This document shows positions 11,502 through 20,329 of a DNA stretch of 64,000 bases, piece after piece (the stretch's first letter is position 1; each line of letters begins with the position of its first letter). The stretch lies in contig QEOQ01000226.1 of assembly GCA_010279815.1 (NCBI GenBank), forward strand, positions 3,041,219-3,105,218, written 5' to 3'. This DNA is from Brachionus plicatilis. Taxonomy: Eukaryota; Rotifera; Eurotatoria; Ploima; Brachionidae. The position numbers were made by a program, and so were the translations under genes. The notes beneath the pieces were generated by a model. It searched no databases. It saw only the letters and a list, made by a program, of their open reading frames with translations, and was not told the DNA's origin.

Positions 11502-14500
11502 TTATATATCTAAATTAGAGTTTTTTAAAAAAATCTGTTGGGAATTTCCATGATTGTATAGTCGCGCCTCTTTGTAGCTAATTTGCCGTTTGCATGCTCT
11601 GTCATGTTTCTCTCGCATCGGCTCACTCGTAGCCTCTTCGATTCCATCACCAGACTCGGAAGCTCTCGGTGTGCTTGAGTTAGAGCTTATAAAAGAGAAA
11701 TACTCGTTTGGTTGCTGCTCAACATCAGACTCTATTGTTGACCGATCAGAACACTCGCCATCCCCATTCTCATGTTCAGACTGGTTTAGGTCCTCTAAAC
11801 TTGGCATCTGTTCCATCTCCTTTGTTATGTGTTCCACTTTTGACTCAGATTTGACTTGAGAAGGTTCGTTAGCTTGCACACCTCCGAACAGAATTTTCTT
11901 GAAATAGCTACAGTTCCTAGTTACCTCCCTTTTCTCATTTTTCACAGTTACCATTGTTCCTTTGACACTAACTACACGATATGGCTCTGGCTCATACTTC
12001 GCCTTAAACTTGTTTAGCTTTGGTTGTTTCACCAAGACCCAATCACCAGTCTTTAACTCTTTCGCACCATCGCGCACCCCTTGGTTACAGCGTTGTTCTG
12101 CTTTGATTGCCGCCTTTAAGTCATTTTCTATTGCTATTCTCATGTTCTCATTTGGTTTCACCTCCTCGACACATGGTAATTTTGTAAAATTTGATCTATT
12201 ATACATCAAAGTTACTGGTGCCACTTTAGTCATTGAATGTGGAGCAGAGTTGTAGGCCCTAATAAATACATTCAGTTCTTTTCGCCAGTTTTTCCGAGCC
12301 ATGTGAGCTCCGGTCACCACTTTTTCCATCTGTTGCATGAATCTTTCGCACTTCCCATTCGCTCTTGGCCATAGTGGAGTAATTTTTTGGTGACGAATGC
12401 CTAGGTGTTCACAATGCGCTCTAAAAGCCCTACTACTAAACGGAGGTCCGTTGTCGCTCTTAATTGCTCCCGGAATGCCCAGGACCGCATAAACCTCATC
12501 AAGTTTTGAAATGGTTGAATCCGCTGAGGTTGATCTTACAATTTTGACCACTTTGAATCTTGTGCCTTCGTCAGTGATCACTAATCCATACTCACCAGTC
12601 GGCAAAGGTCCATAAAAATCGACGCTTATTTGATCCCAAACTTTAGTTGGCATCTTGGACATCACAATCGGAACTTTGCTTTTCTTGTCAGTTGTACAGC
12701 ATTGACAAATCCTACAACTACCAATCTTACTCTCGACCATTTTGTCCAAACCTGAAAACCAGACTTTCGATCTTAACAAACCTTTGGTTTTTATAATACC
12801 CAAGTGTCCTTCATGTGCAATATCAACTGCCATCGCCTGTAGTGACTTTGGTAAAACAATTCTTCGACCACGAAGCAATAGACCATCACTTGTTGCAGCT
12901 AGCTCATCTTTAATGTTGTGAAAAACTCCCAAGGCCTTTTGATCATCTCTATTAAGATACTTTTTCTCAAGACAAGACTTCACAAAGCATAAATGTGTGT
13001 CTTTCAAGGTCTCTTTTGCAATGTACTCCCTTGTCATCAATTTCGGAACCGAATTATCAGCAACAAAATTCACAAACTCTTCGCTAAGCCACTCGTCCGA
13101 CGACTTCTCGTCAGGGTCAGGATGCCTCGACAGGTAGTCTGCTATGTTCTCCTTACCTGGTCGATGAACAACAGTGAAGTCATATGGTAGAAGCCTTAAT
13201 CCCCACCGTTCAATTCTTGCTTGTGACCTACCTTTCGATCCATTATAGATGAACTGGATTGCTTGGTTGTCTGTGATTAACTTAAATGGCTTTCCAAACA
13301 AAAAAATATGAAATCTTTCACAACCAAAAACACAAGCCAAAGCTTCCTTCTCGACTTGAGCATATTTACGTTCGAGTTCGGTTAGCGCTCGACTTGCATA
13401 CGCAACGACTCTTTTGTTTTTGGCATCCGCTGGATCTGTTTGTACTAACACAGCGGCCAATCCAACTGGGCTTGCATCCACAATAAGTTCAGTCTCCCAG
13501 TTCGGATTAAAATAAGCTACGGCCTCATCGGATAAAGCATTTTTCAACTTGTCTAAAGCTTGATCATGCTCTCTGTTCCAATTAAATATTTTACCATTGT
13601 TCTTCTTACCAGCCTCTCTCAGTGGCTCAGTTAGCGTACTGAAGTCACATATGAATCGAGATGAGTAAGTGGCCATGCCCAGCAGACTCGCTAGTTCGGT
13701 GGTATTTCTCGGTGGCTTCAGACACTTCAACGCTTTCACTCGCTCTGGACCGGGTGATATTCCTTTTTCGCTAAATATTAAGCCAAAAAACTCAATCGAG
13801 CGTTTGCCAAATTCGCATTTTTCTGGATTTGCAGTCAAACCACTAGAGTTTAATCTTTCTAAGACTTTTCTGAGACGCTCGTTGTGCTCTTCTTTTGTGT
13901 TTCCAAAGATTATGATATCGTCACTCACATTAGTCACTCCATCTAGCCCTTCAAGCACATTTCCAATTAAAAACTGAAACATCTCTGCGGCTGAACAATA
14001 ACCAAAATTAAGCCGCGTATCTCTGAAAAGACCAATGTGCGTGCTGAAAGTTGTTAAGTGACGGCTGTCTGGATGAAGCTCAATCTGACGGTATCCGTTG
14101 TTGAAATCGAGCTTAGAAAACCAAGACGCACCATTCAACAAATGGACCAAATCATCAACAGTTGGACAAATATGACGCTCTCTTTTGATCGCCTTATTTA
14201 CTTGCTTGGCATTCACCACTATTCTAATTTTACCTGTTTGTTTTTTTGGAACCACGTGAATTGGAGAAATCCACGTTGTTGGACCTTCTGCTCTTTCAAT
14301 GATGCCTTGTTCTAATAACGACTTCAATTCGTCTTCAACCTTTTCCCTCAAGTGAAACGGTATTCTATTGTGAAATTGTTTAGTTGGCTTAACACTGTCG
14401 TCCACATGAAATTTGAGCTGATAGTTTTTCAGTTTGCCAATACCTTGACTAAAGAGATTTTCATACTGGCTTTTAAGTTTCTCATATGAGTCTAGCTGAT

Positions 14501-15656
14501 TTACAAAACTAATCAGTCCAAGCTCAGTTGCTGTTTCAAAGCTGATCAGACAGTCCGCTGAGTTTTCGACAACAACAAACTCCGCATTCTTACGTGCTTC
14601 GCGAAATTTAATTTCAGTTTTAAATTCGCCAACCATTGGCAGTGGTACGCTTGACTTGTAAGGGTATACTTTTCTCTTACACGGGCGCAAATTTACTAAA
14701 TTCTTGATCCTACTGTAGCACCTCTCGTCAACAATGTTCACAGTTGTACCAGTATCCACTAAAAATTTAGTACTCTTGCCACATAAGTCTATACTTATAA
14801 ATGGTAATTTACTAGCTGGTCCAACTGAAAATGCATAATCAGATTCTTCAGTGCTCTCGTGATCAATCGCATTAACCTTACTGCCATAAACTTTCTTTTC
14901 CACCGACTCCTGCCGACACTTCTTTTCAAAATGTCCAATCTTTCCACATCTGTTACACTTTTTATTTTTAGCCGGACATTCGCCGACGTGTGGGTATTCC
15001 AAGCCACAGTTGTAACATTTCCTAAGACCCAAGTTACCAAACTTAACTCTCCTTTCCCCTTTAACTTGATTCACTAATATTGAAGAGTCAAAACTTTTAG
15101 AAATGTCCTTCAATTGGTTGTTGACAACTTCACGTGTCCGACCCCAGTCTAATAACTCGTCCAACTTCAAGTCATTATTCGACCCTAAAATTTTACTTAT
15201 TATCTCTTTATTGCAAGTTCCCTCTACGATCTGACTTATTATTTCTTCATCAACATCATGAAAACCGCAGTATTTAGAGAGGTTTCGAAGTCGAGTTGCG
15301 TATGAGGCTATTGATTCACCCTCTTCCTGCTTGGTCGATCGAAAAATGTGCTTTTCGTAGTAGCGATTCTTTCTAGGATTAAAATGATCACCAAGTTTCC
15401 TTTTCATATCCTCATATGTATCAACAGTCTCGGGGTCTTCTTTTCCATCTTTATAGTTTTTTTCCACTGCTTCATAAATTCGAATGACCTCAACGCCAGC
15501 ATGATGTAGTAGTGCAGCCTTTTTTCTTTCACCATCAGTTACATTCACCCATTTTAAATAGTTTTCTAGTCCCTTGATCCATTCATTCCATTTTGCACCA
15601 ACTGCAGCATCTTCCAAATCACAGTCAAACATCTGATAAAAACCATTGAGATTCAT
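11502..15656 (-). CDS. gag-pol: Gag-Pol polyprotein of the Gypsy element, 1,384 aa
   Basis: I choose the ATG at 15654-15656 because the frame upstream of it runs through the primer site and LTR. Order by residue: Gag; two CCHC zinc knuckles (214-247); aspartic protease with DTG at 301-303; reverse transcriptase with D517 and the SDD active site at 578-580; RNase H with D727 and D796; integrase with H948, H951, C981, C984, then D1013, D1068 and E1104; and a C-terminal GPY/F-like region. Gag and Pol share one frame without a frameshift. No env follows. No stop or missing catalytic residue is seen, so it should encode a working polyprotein in virus-like particles. Confidence 0.95.
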   Translation of the reverse strand: MNLNGFYQMFDCDLEDAAVGAKWNEWIKGLENYLKWVNVTDGERKKAALLHHAGVEVIRIYEAVEKNYKDGKEDPETVDTYEDMKRKLGDHFNPRKNRYYEKHIFRSTKQEEGESIASYATRLRNLSKYCGFHDVDEEIISQIVEGTCNKEIISKILGSNNDLKLDELLDWGRTREVVNNQLKDISKSFDSSILVNQVKGERRVKFGNLGLRKCYNCGLEYPHVGECPAKNKKCNRCGKIGHFEKKCRQESVEKKVYGSKVNAIDHESTEESDYAFSVGPASKLPFISIDLCGKSTKFLVDTGTTVNIVDERCYSRIKNLVNLRPCKRKVYPYKSSVPLPMVGEFKTEIKFREARKNAEFVVVENSADCLISFETATELGLISFVNQLDSYEKLKSQYENLFSQGIGKLKNYQLKFHVDDSVKPTKQFHNRIPFHLREKVEDELKSLLEQGIIERAEGPTTWISPIHVVPKKQTGKIRIVVNAKQVNKAIKRERHICPTVDDLVHLLNGASWFSKLDFNNGYRQIELHPDSRHLTTFSTHIGLFRDTRLNFGYCSAAEMFQFLIGNVLEGLDGVTNVSDDIIIFGNTKEEHNERLRKVLERLNSSGLTANPEKCEFGKRSIEFFGLIFSEKGISPGPERVKALKCLKPPRNTTELASLLGMATYSSRFICDFSTLTEPLREAGKKNNGKIFNWNREHDQALDKLKNALSDEAVAYFNPNWETELIVDASPVGLAAVLVQTDPADAKNKRVVAYASRALTELERKYAQVEKEALACVFGCERFHIFLFGKPFKLITDNQAIQFIYNGSKGRSQARIERWGLRLLPYDFTVVHRPGKENIADYLSRHPDPDEKSSDEWLSEEFVNFVADNSVPKLMTREYIAKETLKDTHLCFVKSCLEKKYLNRDDQKALGVFHNIKDELAATSDGLLLRGRRIVLPKSLQAMAVDIAHEGHLGIIKTKGLLRSKVWFSGLDKMVESKIGSCRICQCCTTDKKSKVPIVMSKMPTKVWDQISVDFYGPLPTGEYGLVITDEGTRFKVVKIVRSTSADSTISKLDEVYAVLGIPGAIKSDNGPPFSSRAFRAHCEHLGIRHQKITPLWPRANGKCERFMQQMEKVVTGAHMARKNWRKELNVFIRAYNSAPHSMTKVAPVTLMYNRSNFTKLPCVEEVKPNENMRIAIENDLKAAIKAEQRCNQGVRDGAKELKTGDWVLVKQPKLNKFKAKYEPEPYRVVSVKGTMVTVKNEKREVTRNCSYFKKILFGGVQANEPSQVKSESKVEHITKEMEQMPSLEDLNQSEHENGDGECSDRSTIESDVEQQPNEYFSFISSNSSTPRASESGDGIEEATSEPMREKHDRACKRQISYKEARLYNHGNSQQIFLKNSNLDI

Positions 15657-15658
15657 TG

Positions 15659-15676
15659 TTTTTCCTCGTCGCCAGA
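15659..15676 (-). promoter_or_regulatory. Primer-binding site of the Gypsy element
   Basis: After the 5' LTR the minus strand reads TC, then TGGCGACGAGGAAAAA. A TGGCGAC start matches the 3' ends of tRNAs used by many Gypsy elements. The tRNA itself was not identified. Confidence 0.75.
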
Positions 15677-15880
15677 TTTTGTACACTGAGATAAACACTA
15701 AGTTAAACACTAAGTTTTGTTTCAATACTTCTTTTATTTTATTAAAAGAATAATCCCATAAATATAAAATAAGTTTGTTTAAATATACGGTGCCAAGCCC
15801 AAACAAGTTGTTTGATTTTTATTAGCAAACACCACGCAAGCACGCATCTAATGCATGTTTGCTAAAACCACTACATAACA
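15677..15880 (-). repeat. 5' LTR of the Gypsy element
   Basis: The LTR is 204 bp and looks identical to the copy at 11201-11404. It would carry the promoter for the minus-strand transcript. Confidence 0.95.
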
Positions 15881-16312
15881 GTATTTATCAGGATACTTAA
15901 GTACTTAAATTTTTTTCAATATAATATCAAAAAAAAAAGCTATTTTTTATCAAAATTTTATTGCAAAAATTTGGGCTTAATACAATTTAATTAAATTTAG
16001 TACAAAATCTTTTTAGTTGCCTAACAATTAATATAACATTTTAAAAAAATTAAGGAAGAAAAAATTTTATCTGTTAGCCTAGCTCGGTTTGGCCTAAGGA
16101 TGCTTACCCCTTTGCTAAAAGTTCTTTCAACTGAAGTTGTAAAATTTTCCCACGGTCTTTCAATAGCAGACTTTTCATAGTCAAAGTTTGAAAGAATCCG
16201 AGGATGTTGCTTACGTAAAGACGATTATCATCTAAGATAGACAAAGAGAGAGTTAATTTGAATCGAAGATTAGATTTTTTGGATTGGGACAATAATCAAG
16301 AAAGGATGAGAC

Positions 16313-16516
16313 TGTAAAGTCTCGGTTTTGGACTTTAGGGATTTAAGCCGAGGAATAAACAAAACAATTTAATTTAGTTAAAGTTTATTTAAATGGAAAT
16401 CCAAAGTTATAAAAAAAGAGGTAGTGGTTTATATAGTAGCTAGAACATGTGATTCAGCTGCAGTTAATTCAAGATTAAATAATAAGTAGAGACATGTCAA
16501 GACTTAGGTCTTAACA
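16313..16516 (-). repeat. 3' LTR of the short membrane-ORF element
   Basis: The LTR is 204 bp. The half at 16423-16516 matches the other LTR almost base for base; the half at 16313-16422 differs at many positions, including small indels. Confidence 0.85.
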
Positions 16517-16623
16517 TACCTTCCCCTTAATAATAAAGAGGCAATTAGCCTCTGAAGCAATGATTGAACTACTATTTAACCATGATATAAAAAAAAAAAA
16601 AAGATAACTAATGTATAAACATT

Positions 16624-17460
16624 TCAAAGGCTCTTCTGGATAATTATATCCTCCTTTGGTTTAAGGTTCTTCTGAGTAAACTCTCCTAAAACTTTTTTTT
16701 TTTTTTTTTTTTTTGATTGCCTGAGTACATATTGCATTTTATCATGGTGTTTGATAGAGTTTCTTTTAAAATGCTTCTGCTGGCTAAATCTTATTGGTGT
16801 GTATGGTCTGTTTTTATTTAACGATAGGTATTGGGTTTGTATTCCTGTAGACAGTTTGTTAGGTGGAACAATTATCGCTGACAAAGCGTATTGCGACCAT
16901 TTACTAAAAACCCAAACTATTAATGCAACCACTATTGAGATACTGATGACCGCAGTCATTCCTAGCATCTGTGTGTACACATCTAGTGGTTGTTTGTCGG
17001 AGTTATACTCCATTTTTGGTTTCTGAGTTTTTTGTTGTGTCCATTTTGAGAAATCTTTTTTCAACATCTCATCCTGTTGAGAGAAATTACCTTCTATGTA
17101 TGTAGGTACATTTAGTACTGACAATGGATGTTGTGTTTTTGATATGTTAAACCAACTATTTGGAAAATTGATAAGAGTCCACGTGTTTCTTAATTCAGAA
17201 CCATTAAACCACTTGATCCCTTTTAGTATGAAGACTAAAACCACTATCGAAATAACGAGTAAAACCGATTGGTTTAATTGCCAGTACTGTAAGAATTGGT
17301 ACTCTACCTTCTTAGCCGAAATGGACAAAATACTCTGATTTGTTAAGTCGTTCGGGTGTGGTATCGGATTGGTTGAGTTTTGAGTTGATTCTGGCCGGAA
17401 AATATATCCCATTAAATTCGATATTCTTTGCCTCAGCATTTTTTCGAATTTTCCACTCAT
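16624..17460 (-). CDS. Two-TM protein of an LTR element, 278 aa
   Basis: The ATG is at 17458-17460, about 100 bp after the primer site. Two hydrophobic segments are visible: about residues 64-82 (VLLVISIVVLVFILKGI) and 168-187 (MTAVISISIVVALIVWVF). Between them are about 80 polar residues with N-glycosylation-type motifs. The C-terminal third is basic and contains a lysine run produced by a 24-base T tract (16689-16712) that is prone to slippage. The position and membrane segments suggest an envelope-like or accessory protein left after gag-pol was lost, but I recognise no family and see no fusion peptide or furin site. It is unusual that the only retained ORF is this one. Confidence 0.55.
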   Translation of the reverse strand: MSGKFEKMLRQRISNLMGYIFRPESTQNSTNPIPHPNDLTNQSILSISAKKVEYQFLQYWQLNQSVLLVISIVVLVFILKGIKWFNGSELRNTWTLINFPNSWFNISKTQHPLSVLNVPTYIEGNFSQQDEMLKKDFSKWTQQKTQKPKMEYNSDKQPLDVYTQMLGMTAVISISIVVALIVWVFSKWSQYALSAIIVPPNKLSTGIQTQYLSLNKNRPYTPIRFSQQKHFKRNSIKHHDKMQYVLRQSKKKKKKKVLGEFTQKNLKPKEDIIIQKSL

Positions 17461-17541
17461 ATTGGATTATTTGTTTTTCTCGTGTCACAACACGTGTTTT
17501 TGTTCTCTTCAATGGATCCTACTAAAATATATAGCAGAATC

Positions 17542-17559
17542 CTCCCGTTGGGCACCAAA
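17542..17559 (-). promoter_or_regulatory. Primer-binding site, TGGTGCCCA type
   Basis: The minus strand reads TTTGGTGCCCAACGGGAGG directly after the LTR. Nearly the same sequence is found at 19912-19929 in the next element. Confidence 0.8.
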
Positions 17560-17761
17560 TGTAAAGTCTTGTAATTGGACTTTAGGGATTTAAGCCAAGA
17601 AATAAACAAACCAATTATTTTAGTTAATAGTTTATTAAATGGAATCCGAAATTATAACAAAAGAGGTAGTGGTTTATATAGTAGCTAGAACATGTGATTC
17701 AGCTGCAGTTAATTCAAGATTAAATAATAAGTAGAGACATGTCAAGACTTAGGTCTTAACA
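17560..17761 (-). repeat. 5' LTR of the short membrane-ORF element
   Basis: The LTR is 202 bp, with TGT...ACA termini in coding orientation, and is followed by AGAC. Confidence 0.88.
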
Positions 17762-17765
17762 AGAC

Positions 17766-18390
17766 CAATAATAAAAGTTTCTTTGGTTTGTAAAAAAAAA
17801 ACCGTTGAGAGAATTTTTTTTAAAGCGGTTAAATTTCAAAGCACTGTGTTTTTGACTAAGAGTATTTAACATTTAAGTTACAACTAAAAAATACTTGATT
17901 CTAAAAAATCTTAATTCGTAATTGTAAAACATGGACGGGTCCCAATATTTCCAAAACATTTTCAAAGTTTCGGCACAATTAAAGGATTATAAAGAGAGGT
18001 TCAAACAAGTCGACTATTTGAAAAATGATATAAAAAAAAGCTTATGCGCGAATATCAAATGTCTGACAAAGATTTACTTCAATTTTATATAAAACTGATT
18101 AAAAATTTATCGTTTCGTTACTCGCTATTAAAAAGCTTTGCTTCTTTACGTTATATCATATAATATAATTTGAAATTAAATGATATCATATCAAATGATT
18201 TCCCGACTTGGAATTGACTTGTGACTTTCAAACAGCTCTGAATTAGATATTATATACATTAGATATTTTTATAATTAAATTTAGATTTGGTATTAAATAG
18301 CAGCCAAAAACAGATTTATGAGATTTTGAGTAAGATATAAAAAATTATATTCAAGCTTGATTTGCTTTTTATATGTTTTCTTATTTTTTA
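17766..18390. other. Non-coding spacer between two LTR elements
   Basis: A/T-rich sequence with TGATATCA-type motifs near 18150-18210 that resemble those at 10320-10410. No gene is seen. Confidence 0.4.
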
Positions 18391-18394
18391 CCTC

Positions 18395-18493
18395 TGTAAA
18401 AAGCCTCACAAAACTTTTCTTAACTGTGGGAATAAATAAAACTAGTGGTTTAGTTAACTGTTTATTAGAACCCCCCAGAGGAAAAAGAACTAG
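18395..18493 (-). repeat. Truncated 3' LTR
   Basis: This stretch matches the start of the LTR at 19930 (TGTAAAAAGCCTCACAA, TAGTTTAGTTAACTG, TTAGAACCCCCC). Similarity stops near 18493 without the GTCTTAACA end. Confidence 0.8.
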
Positions 18494-18765
18494 AAAGAAA
18501 CTATGAAGACAAAAACAAAAAACAAAAAAACAACAAGATTGTTGTTTAACATTAAGGTATTACTGCTCGTTAATAAGACGCGACAAAGTGGACAGTTTCG
18601 TTTTTCAAGTCGTATGTTCTGGTACATGCAATTTTCACATGCTCGGTGGCCACAAACCGTTTCAACAATTGAATCACAGTTTTCAAAATGTTCTAAACAA
18701 ATTGGACACGGGCCACCAGTGATTCCATATTCTCTCGTTATTGGTGGAGTACCAAGTTGTCTCTA
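18490..18765 (-). pseudogene. C3HC4 RING finger encoded by the LTR element
   Basis: This minus-strand frame, with no obvious start of its own, reads GGPCPICLEHFENC, then VCGHRACENC, and ends CPLC. The zinc ligands span 18583-18708 (C-x2-C, C-x-H-x2-C-x2-C, C-x2-C), a complete C3HC4 RING as found in E3 ubiquitin ligases. It overlaps the 3' end of the 249-aa ORF in another frame. Upstream it meets TAG within the 249-aa ORF, so it would need a frameshift at about 18755-18775 to be the C-terminal domain of that protein. That shift may be programmed or a mutation. A tail runs to TAG at 18490-18492, in the LTR. Confidence 0.65.
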
Positions 18766-19432
18766 ACCTCTGAAGTGCTTGTTGTTGCCAGAAAGGTCTC
18801 CAATCTCTAAGTGGATCTCGGTTGTGCCTCGCTCTTGGACTTGGCGACCTAGGCGGTTGGACAAGGTCGATGCGGTTTCGAACAGTTTGTTGTTCGGTGT
18901 TCAAAAGATCGTTTACTAAGTTGTGTGAGTTTGATAGTTGATCTTGTAAGACGGTTGCGACGCTTGCGGCATTGCGTCTATTTGACTCTTCAAGTTGTTG
19001 TCGGAGTTCTTGTAGTTGTCGTTGTTGCTCTTCTAGTTGTTGTTCTAGTTGTGCTAGCGGTTGTTGTTCTTGCTGACGTTGAGTCTCAAGTTCGTTACGA
19101 ATCCTATCGACTTCAGCAAGCTGTCTCGCCACTCTAGGGGTTGCGGATACGCTTTGCAACACATGATGTGCTTCGGTGGGCCTTGGATTAATTTCAAACC
19201 GGATGTTTGTGTGCGGGATTCCCTTGTTGAAATGTCTAACCACTTGAGGGTGAACTGACGTATCTCTATATCTCACAATCGCGTAGTTGGTCCTATGAAA
19301 TCTTCTGTTCTGACCCATTCTTACCCATTGAATTTCTCCAAAAAAGTCCTCGAACTGATCAAGTTCTTCTCGAAGTCTGACCGCTGCGTCGTCAAGGTTA
19401 GGGACGCCATGCACCATAATATCGTGAACCAT
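18683..19432 (-). CDS. Coiled-coil protein of the LTR element, 249 aa
   Basis: The ATG is at 19430-19432. The start lies inside the end of another open frame (the post-integrase tail, which ends near 19399). Residues about 1-105 are mixed and globular-looking. Residues about 107-150 are strongly Gln/Glu/Leu-rich with heptad spacing (EQQPLAQLEQQLEEQQRQL) and form a coiled coil. Residues 185-215 are Pro/Arg/Ser-rich. The reading frame ends at 18683, just where the RING-encoding frame opens, so the natural product may be a coiled-coil/RING fusion. It lies after pol, where retroelements carry env or accessory genes. No relation to known Gag or Env could be seen. Confidence 0.6.
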   Translation of the reverse strand: MVHDIMVHGVPNLDDAAVRLREELDQFEDFFGEIQWVRMGQNRRFHRTNYAIVRYRDTSVHPQVVRHFNKGIPHTNIRFEINPRPTEAHHVLQSVSATPRVARQLAEVDRIRNELETQRQQEQQPLAQLEQQLEEQQRQLQELRQQLEESNRRNAASVATVLQDQLSNSHNLVNDLLNTEQQTVRNRIDLVQPPRSPSPRARHNRDPLRDWRPFWQQQALQRLETTWYSTNNERIWNHWWPVSNLFRTF

Positions 19433-19602
19433 TTTGGTTTACTGGTTGTCGTTTTCTCAGACTCTTTCTGGTACTTTTAGGAAGTTGCTGAGTCTGTTTA
19501 CGTAAATAGTCAGCTGATTCCAAGGCTGATTCTAATGACTCTTCAAGAACGTTAGTGGTTTGTTTATCTGAGGATTCAGATATTTCTGGAGCTACAGTGT
19601 CG

Positions 19603-19639
19603 GTGAAGTGCTAGATGGACCCTCCATCTAGCACTTCAC
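19603..19639. repeat. Perfect 17-bp inverted repeat with a 3-nt loop
   Basis: GTGAAGTGCTAGATGGA is followed by CCC and its exact complement. It lies inside the LTR element between the integrase tail and the coiled-coil ORF. Such a stem in the transcript could act on translation or frameshifting, or be a scar of a palindromic insertion. Confidence 0.85.
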
Positions 19640-19756
19640 GAGTGCCTACATCTCCAATAGATTTACTTGTTCTTGACTTCACTTGTTTACGTTATGGCTT
19701 TGTTTTTAACTGGTGATTTCAATCAAATTTTCTCTACTTTCATTAATTGGGGTTGT

Positions 19757-19912
19757 TTAATTTTGAAGGTCTATATTTATTCGAGCAGGGACACAACCAT
19801 GATACTTTTTTAATCTGTTATGGTGTACTAGCTTCACTTTTGGTTTTGCAGGACCTACTTTTTTAATTTTATAATTAACTGGACCTACTTTTACAACAAT
19901 TGAAAATGGTCC
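19757..19912 (-). pseudogene. C-terminal tail of a Gypsy-type integrase
   Basis: Directly after the primer site, 51 codons read GPFSIVVKVGPVNYKIKK followed by KVKLVHHNRLKKYH and then TAA. A GPF/GPY motif followed by a VH-NRLK-Y signature is the end of integrase in Ty3/Gypsy elements. The upstream part of pol is gone: the deletion joins the primer site straight to this tail. Confidence 0.85.
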
Positions 19913-19929
19913 TCCCACTGGGCACCAAA

Positions 19930-20145
19930 TGTAAAAAGCCTCACAAGACTTTTCTTAATTGTGGGAATAAATAAAACTAGTAGTTTAGTTAACTGTTTAT
20001 TAGAACCCCCCATTAATGAGGAAAAAGAAAAGGTTTTTTATAGTGGTTGTTGTTAGTGTGTTAGTGGTTGAGCTGCAGTTAAACTTAACATTTATAAGAG
20101 GACTAGAGAGAAGAAAAGAGTGATGTCAAGACACGGGTCTTAACA
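19930..20145 (-). repeat. 5' LTR of the RING element
   Basis: The LTR is 216 bp, starting TGTTAAGACCCGTG in coding orientation. Its end resembles that of the LTRs at 16313 and 17560. Confidence 0.88.
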
Positions 20146-20277
20146 CCTCATCTTTATCCTAATATCTTTCAAATGAATTGTTGAAATGCCCATAAATGGA
20201 ATCTTTTGATGGCCCGTAAGAAATTAAATTTACTTAATTTAATAATCAAAATTCTAAAAAAATGTTTTTTTTTTAAA

Positions 20278-20283
20278 TTTTAT
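20278..20283 (-). terminator. Poly(A) signal of the SecA-like gene
   Basis: AATAAA on the minus strand, 47 bases after the TGA and followed by an A-rich tract. Confidence 0.65.
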
Positions 20284-20329
20284 TACAAATTAAAAATGAT
20301 TTCAGTCTTTTCATAAACCAAATACCAAA

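Larger units (their letters stand above)
11201..15880 (-). mobile_element. Complete Ty3/Gypsy LTR retrotransposon
   Basis: The element is 4,680 bp, flanked by the 5-bp target duplication GTATT (11196-11200 and 15881-15885). The two 204-bp LTRs compare as identical by eye. In coding orientation the 5' LTR is the right one; a primer-binding site follows it and a polypurine tract precedes the 3' LTR. One uninterrupted frame encodes Gag and Pol. All hallmarks are intact, so this is a recent insertion and possibly an active copy. Confidence 0.97.
16313..17761 (-). mobile_element. Short LTR element with only a membrane-protein ORF
   Basis: LTRs at 16313-16516 and 17560-17761 begin TGT and end ACA in coding orientation (TGTTAAGACCTAAGTC). 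The 4-bp duplication AGAC flanks them (16309-16312, 17762-17765). The primer site at 17542-17559 reads TGGTGCCCAACGGGAGG, and a purine tract (AAGGGGAAGGTA) precedes the left LTR. There is no gag or pol, so it must be mobilised in trans. The LTR ends and primer site match the element at 18395, so both belong to one family. Confidence 0.88.
18395..20145 (-). mobile_element. Deleted LTR element with integrase tail, coiled-coil ORF and RING finger
   Basis: The target duplication CCTC flanks the element (18391-18394 and 20146-20149). The right LTR (19930-20145) is complete. The left LTR keeps only its first about 100 bases (to about 18493) and then joins internal sequence, so the 3' LTR and purine tract were partly deleted after insertion. 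After the primer site comes the end of an integrase ORF, then a 249-aa ORF, then a RING finger in another frame. Gag, protease, RT and most of integrase are missing. Confidence 0.85.

Noticed and set aside
11590..15077. Several 65-102 aa open frames on the plus strand across the Gypsy element
   Set aside because: They are antisense shadows of the intact gag-pol frame and show no domain.
15657..15806. Upstream extension of gag-pol by 50 codons
   Set aside because: The extension is translated primer site and LTR; Gag starts at the ATG at 15656, just after the primer site.
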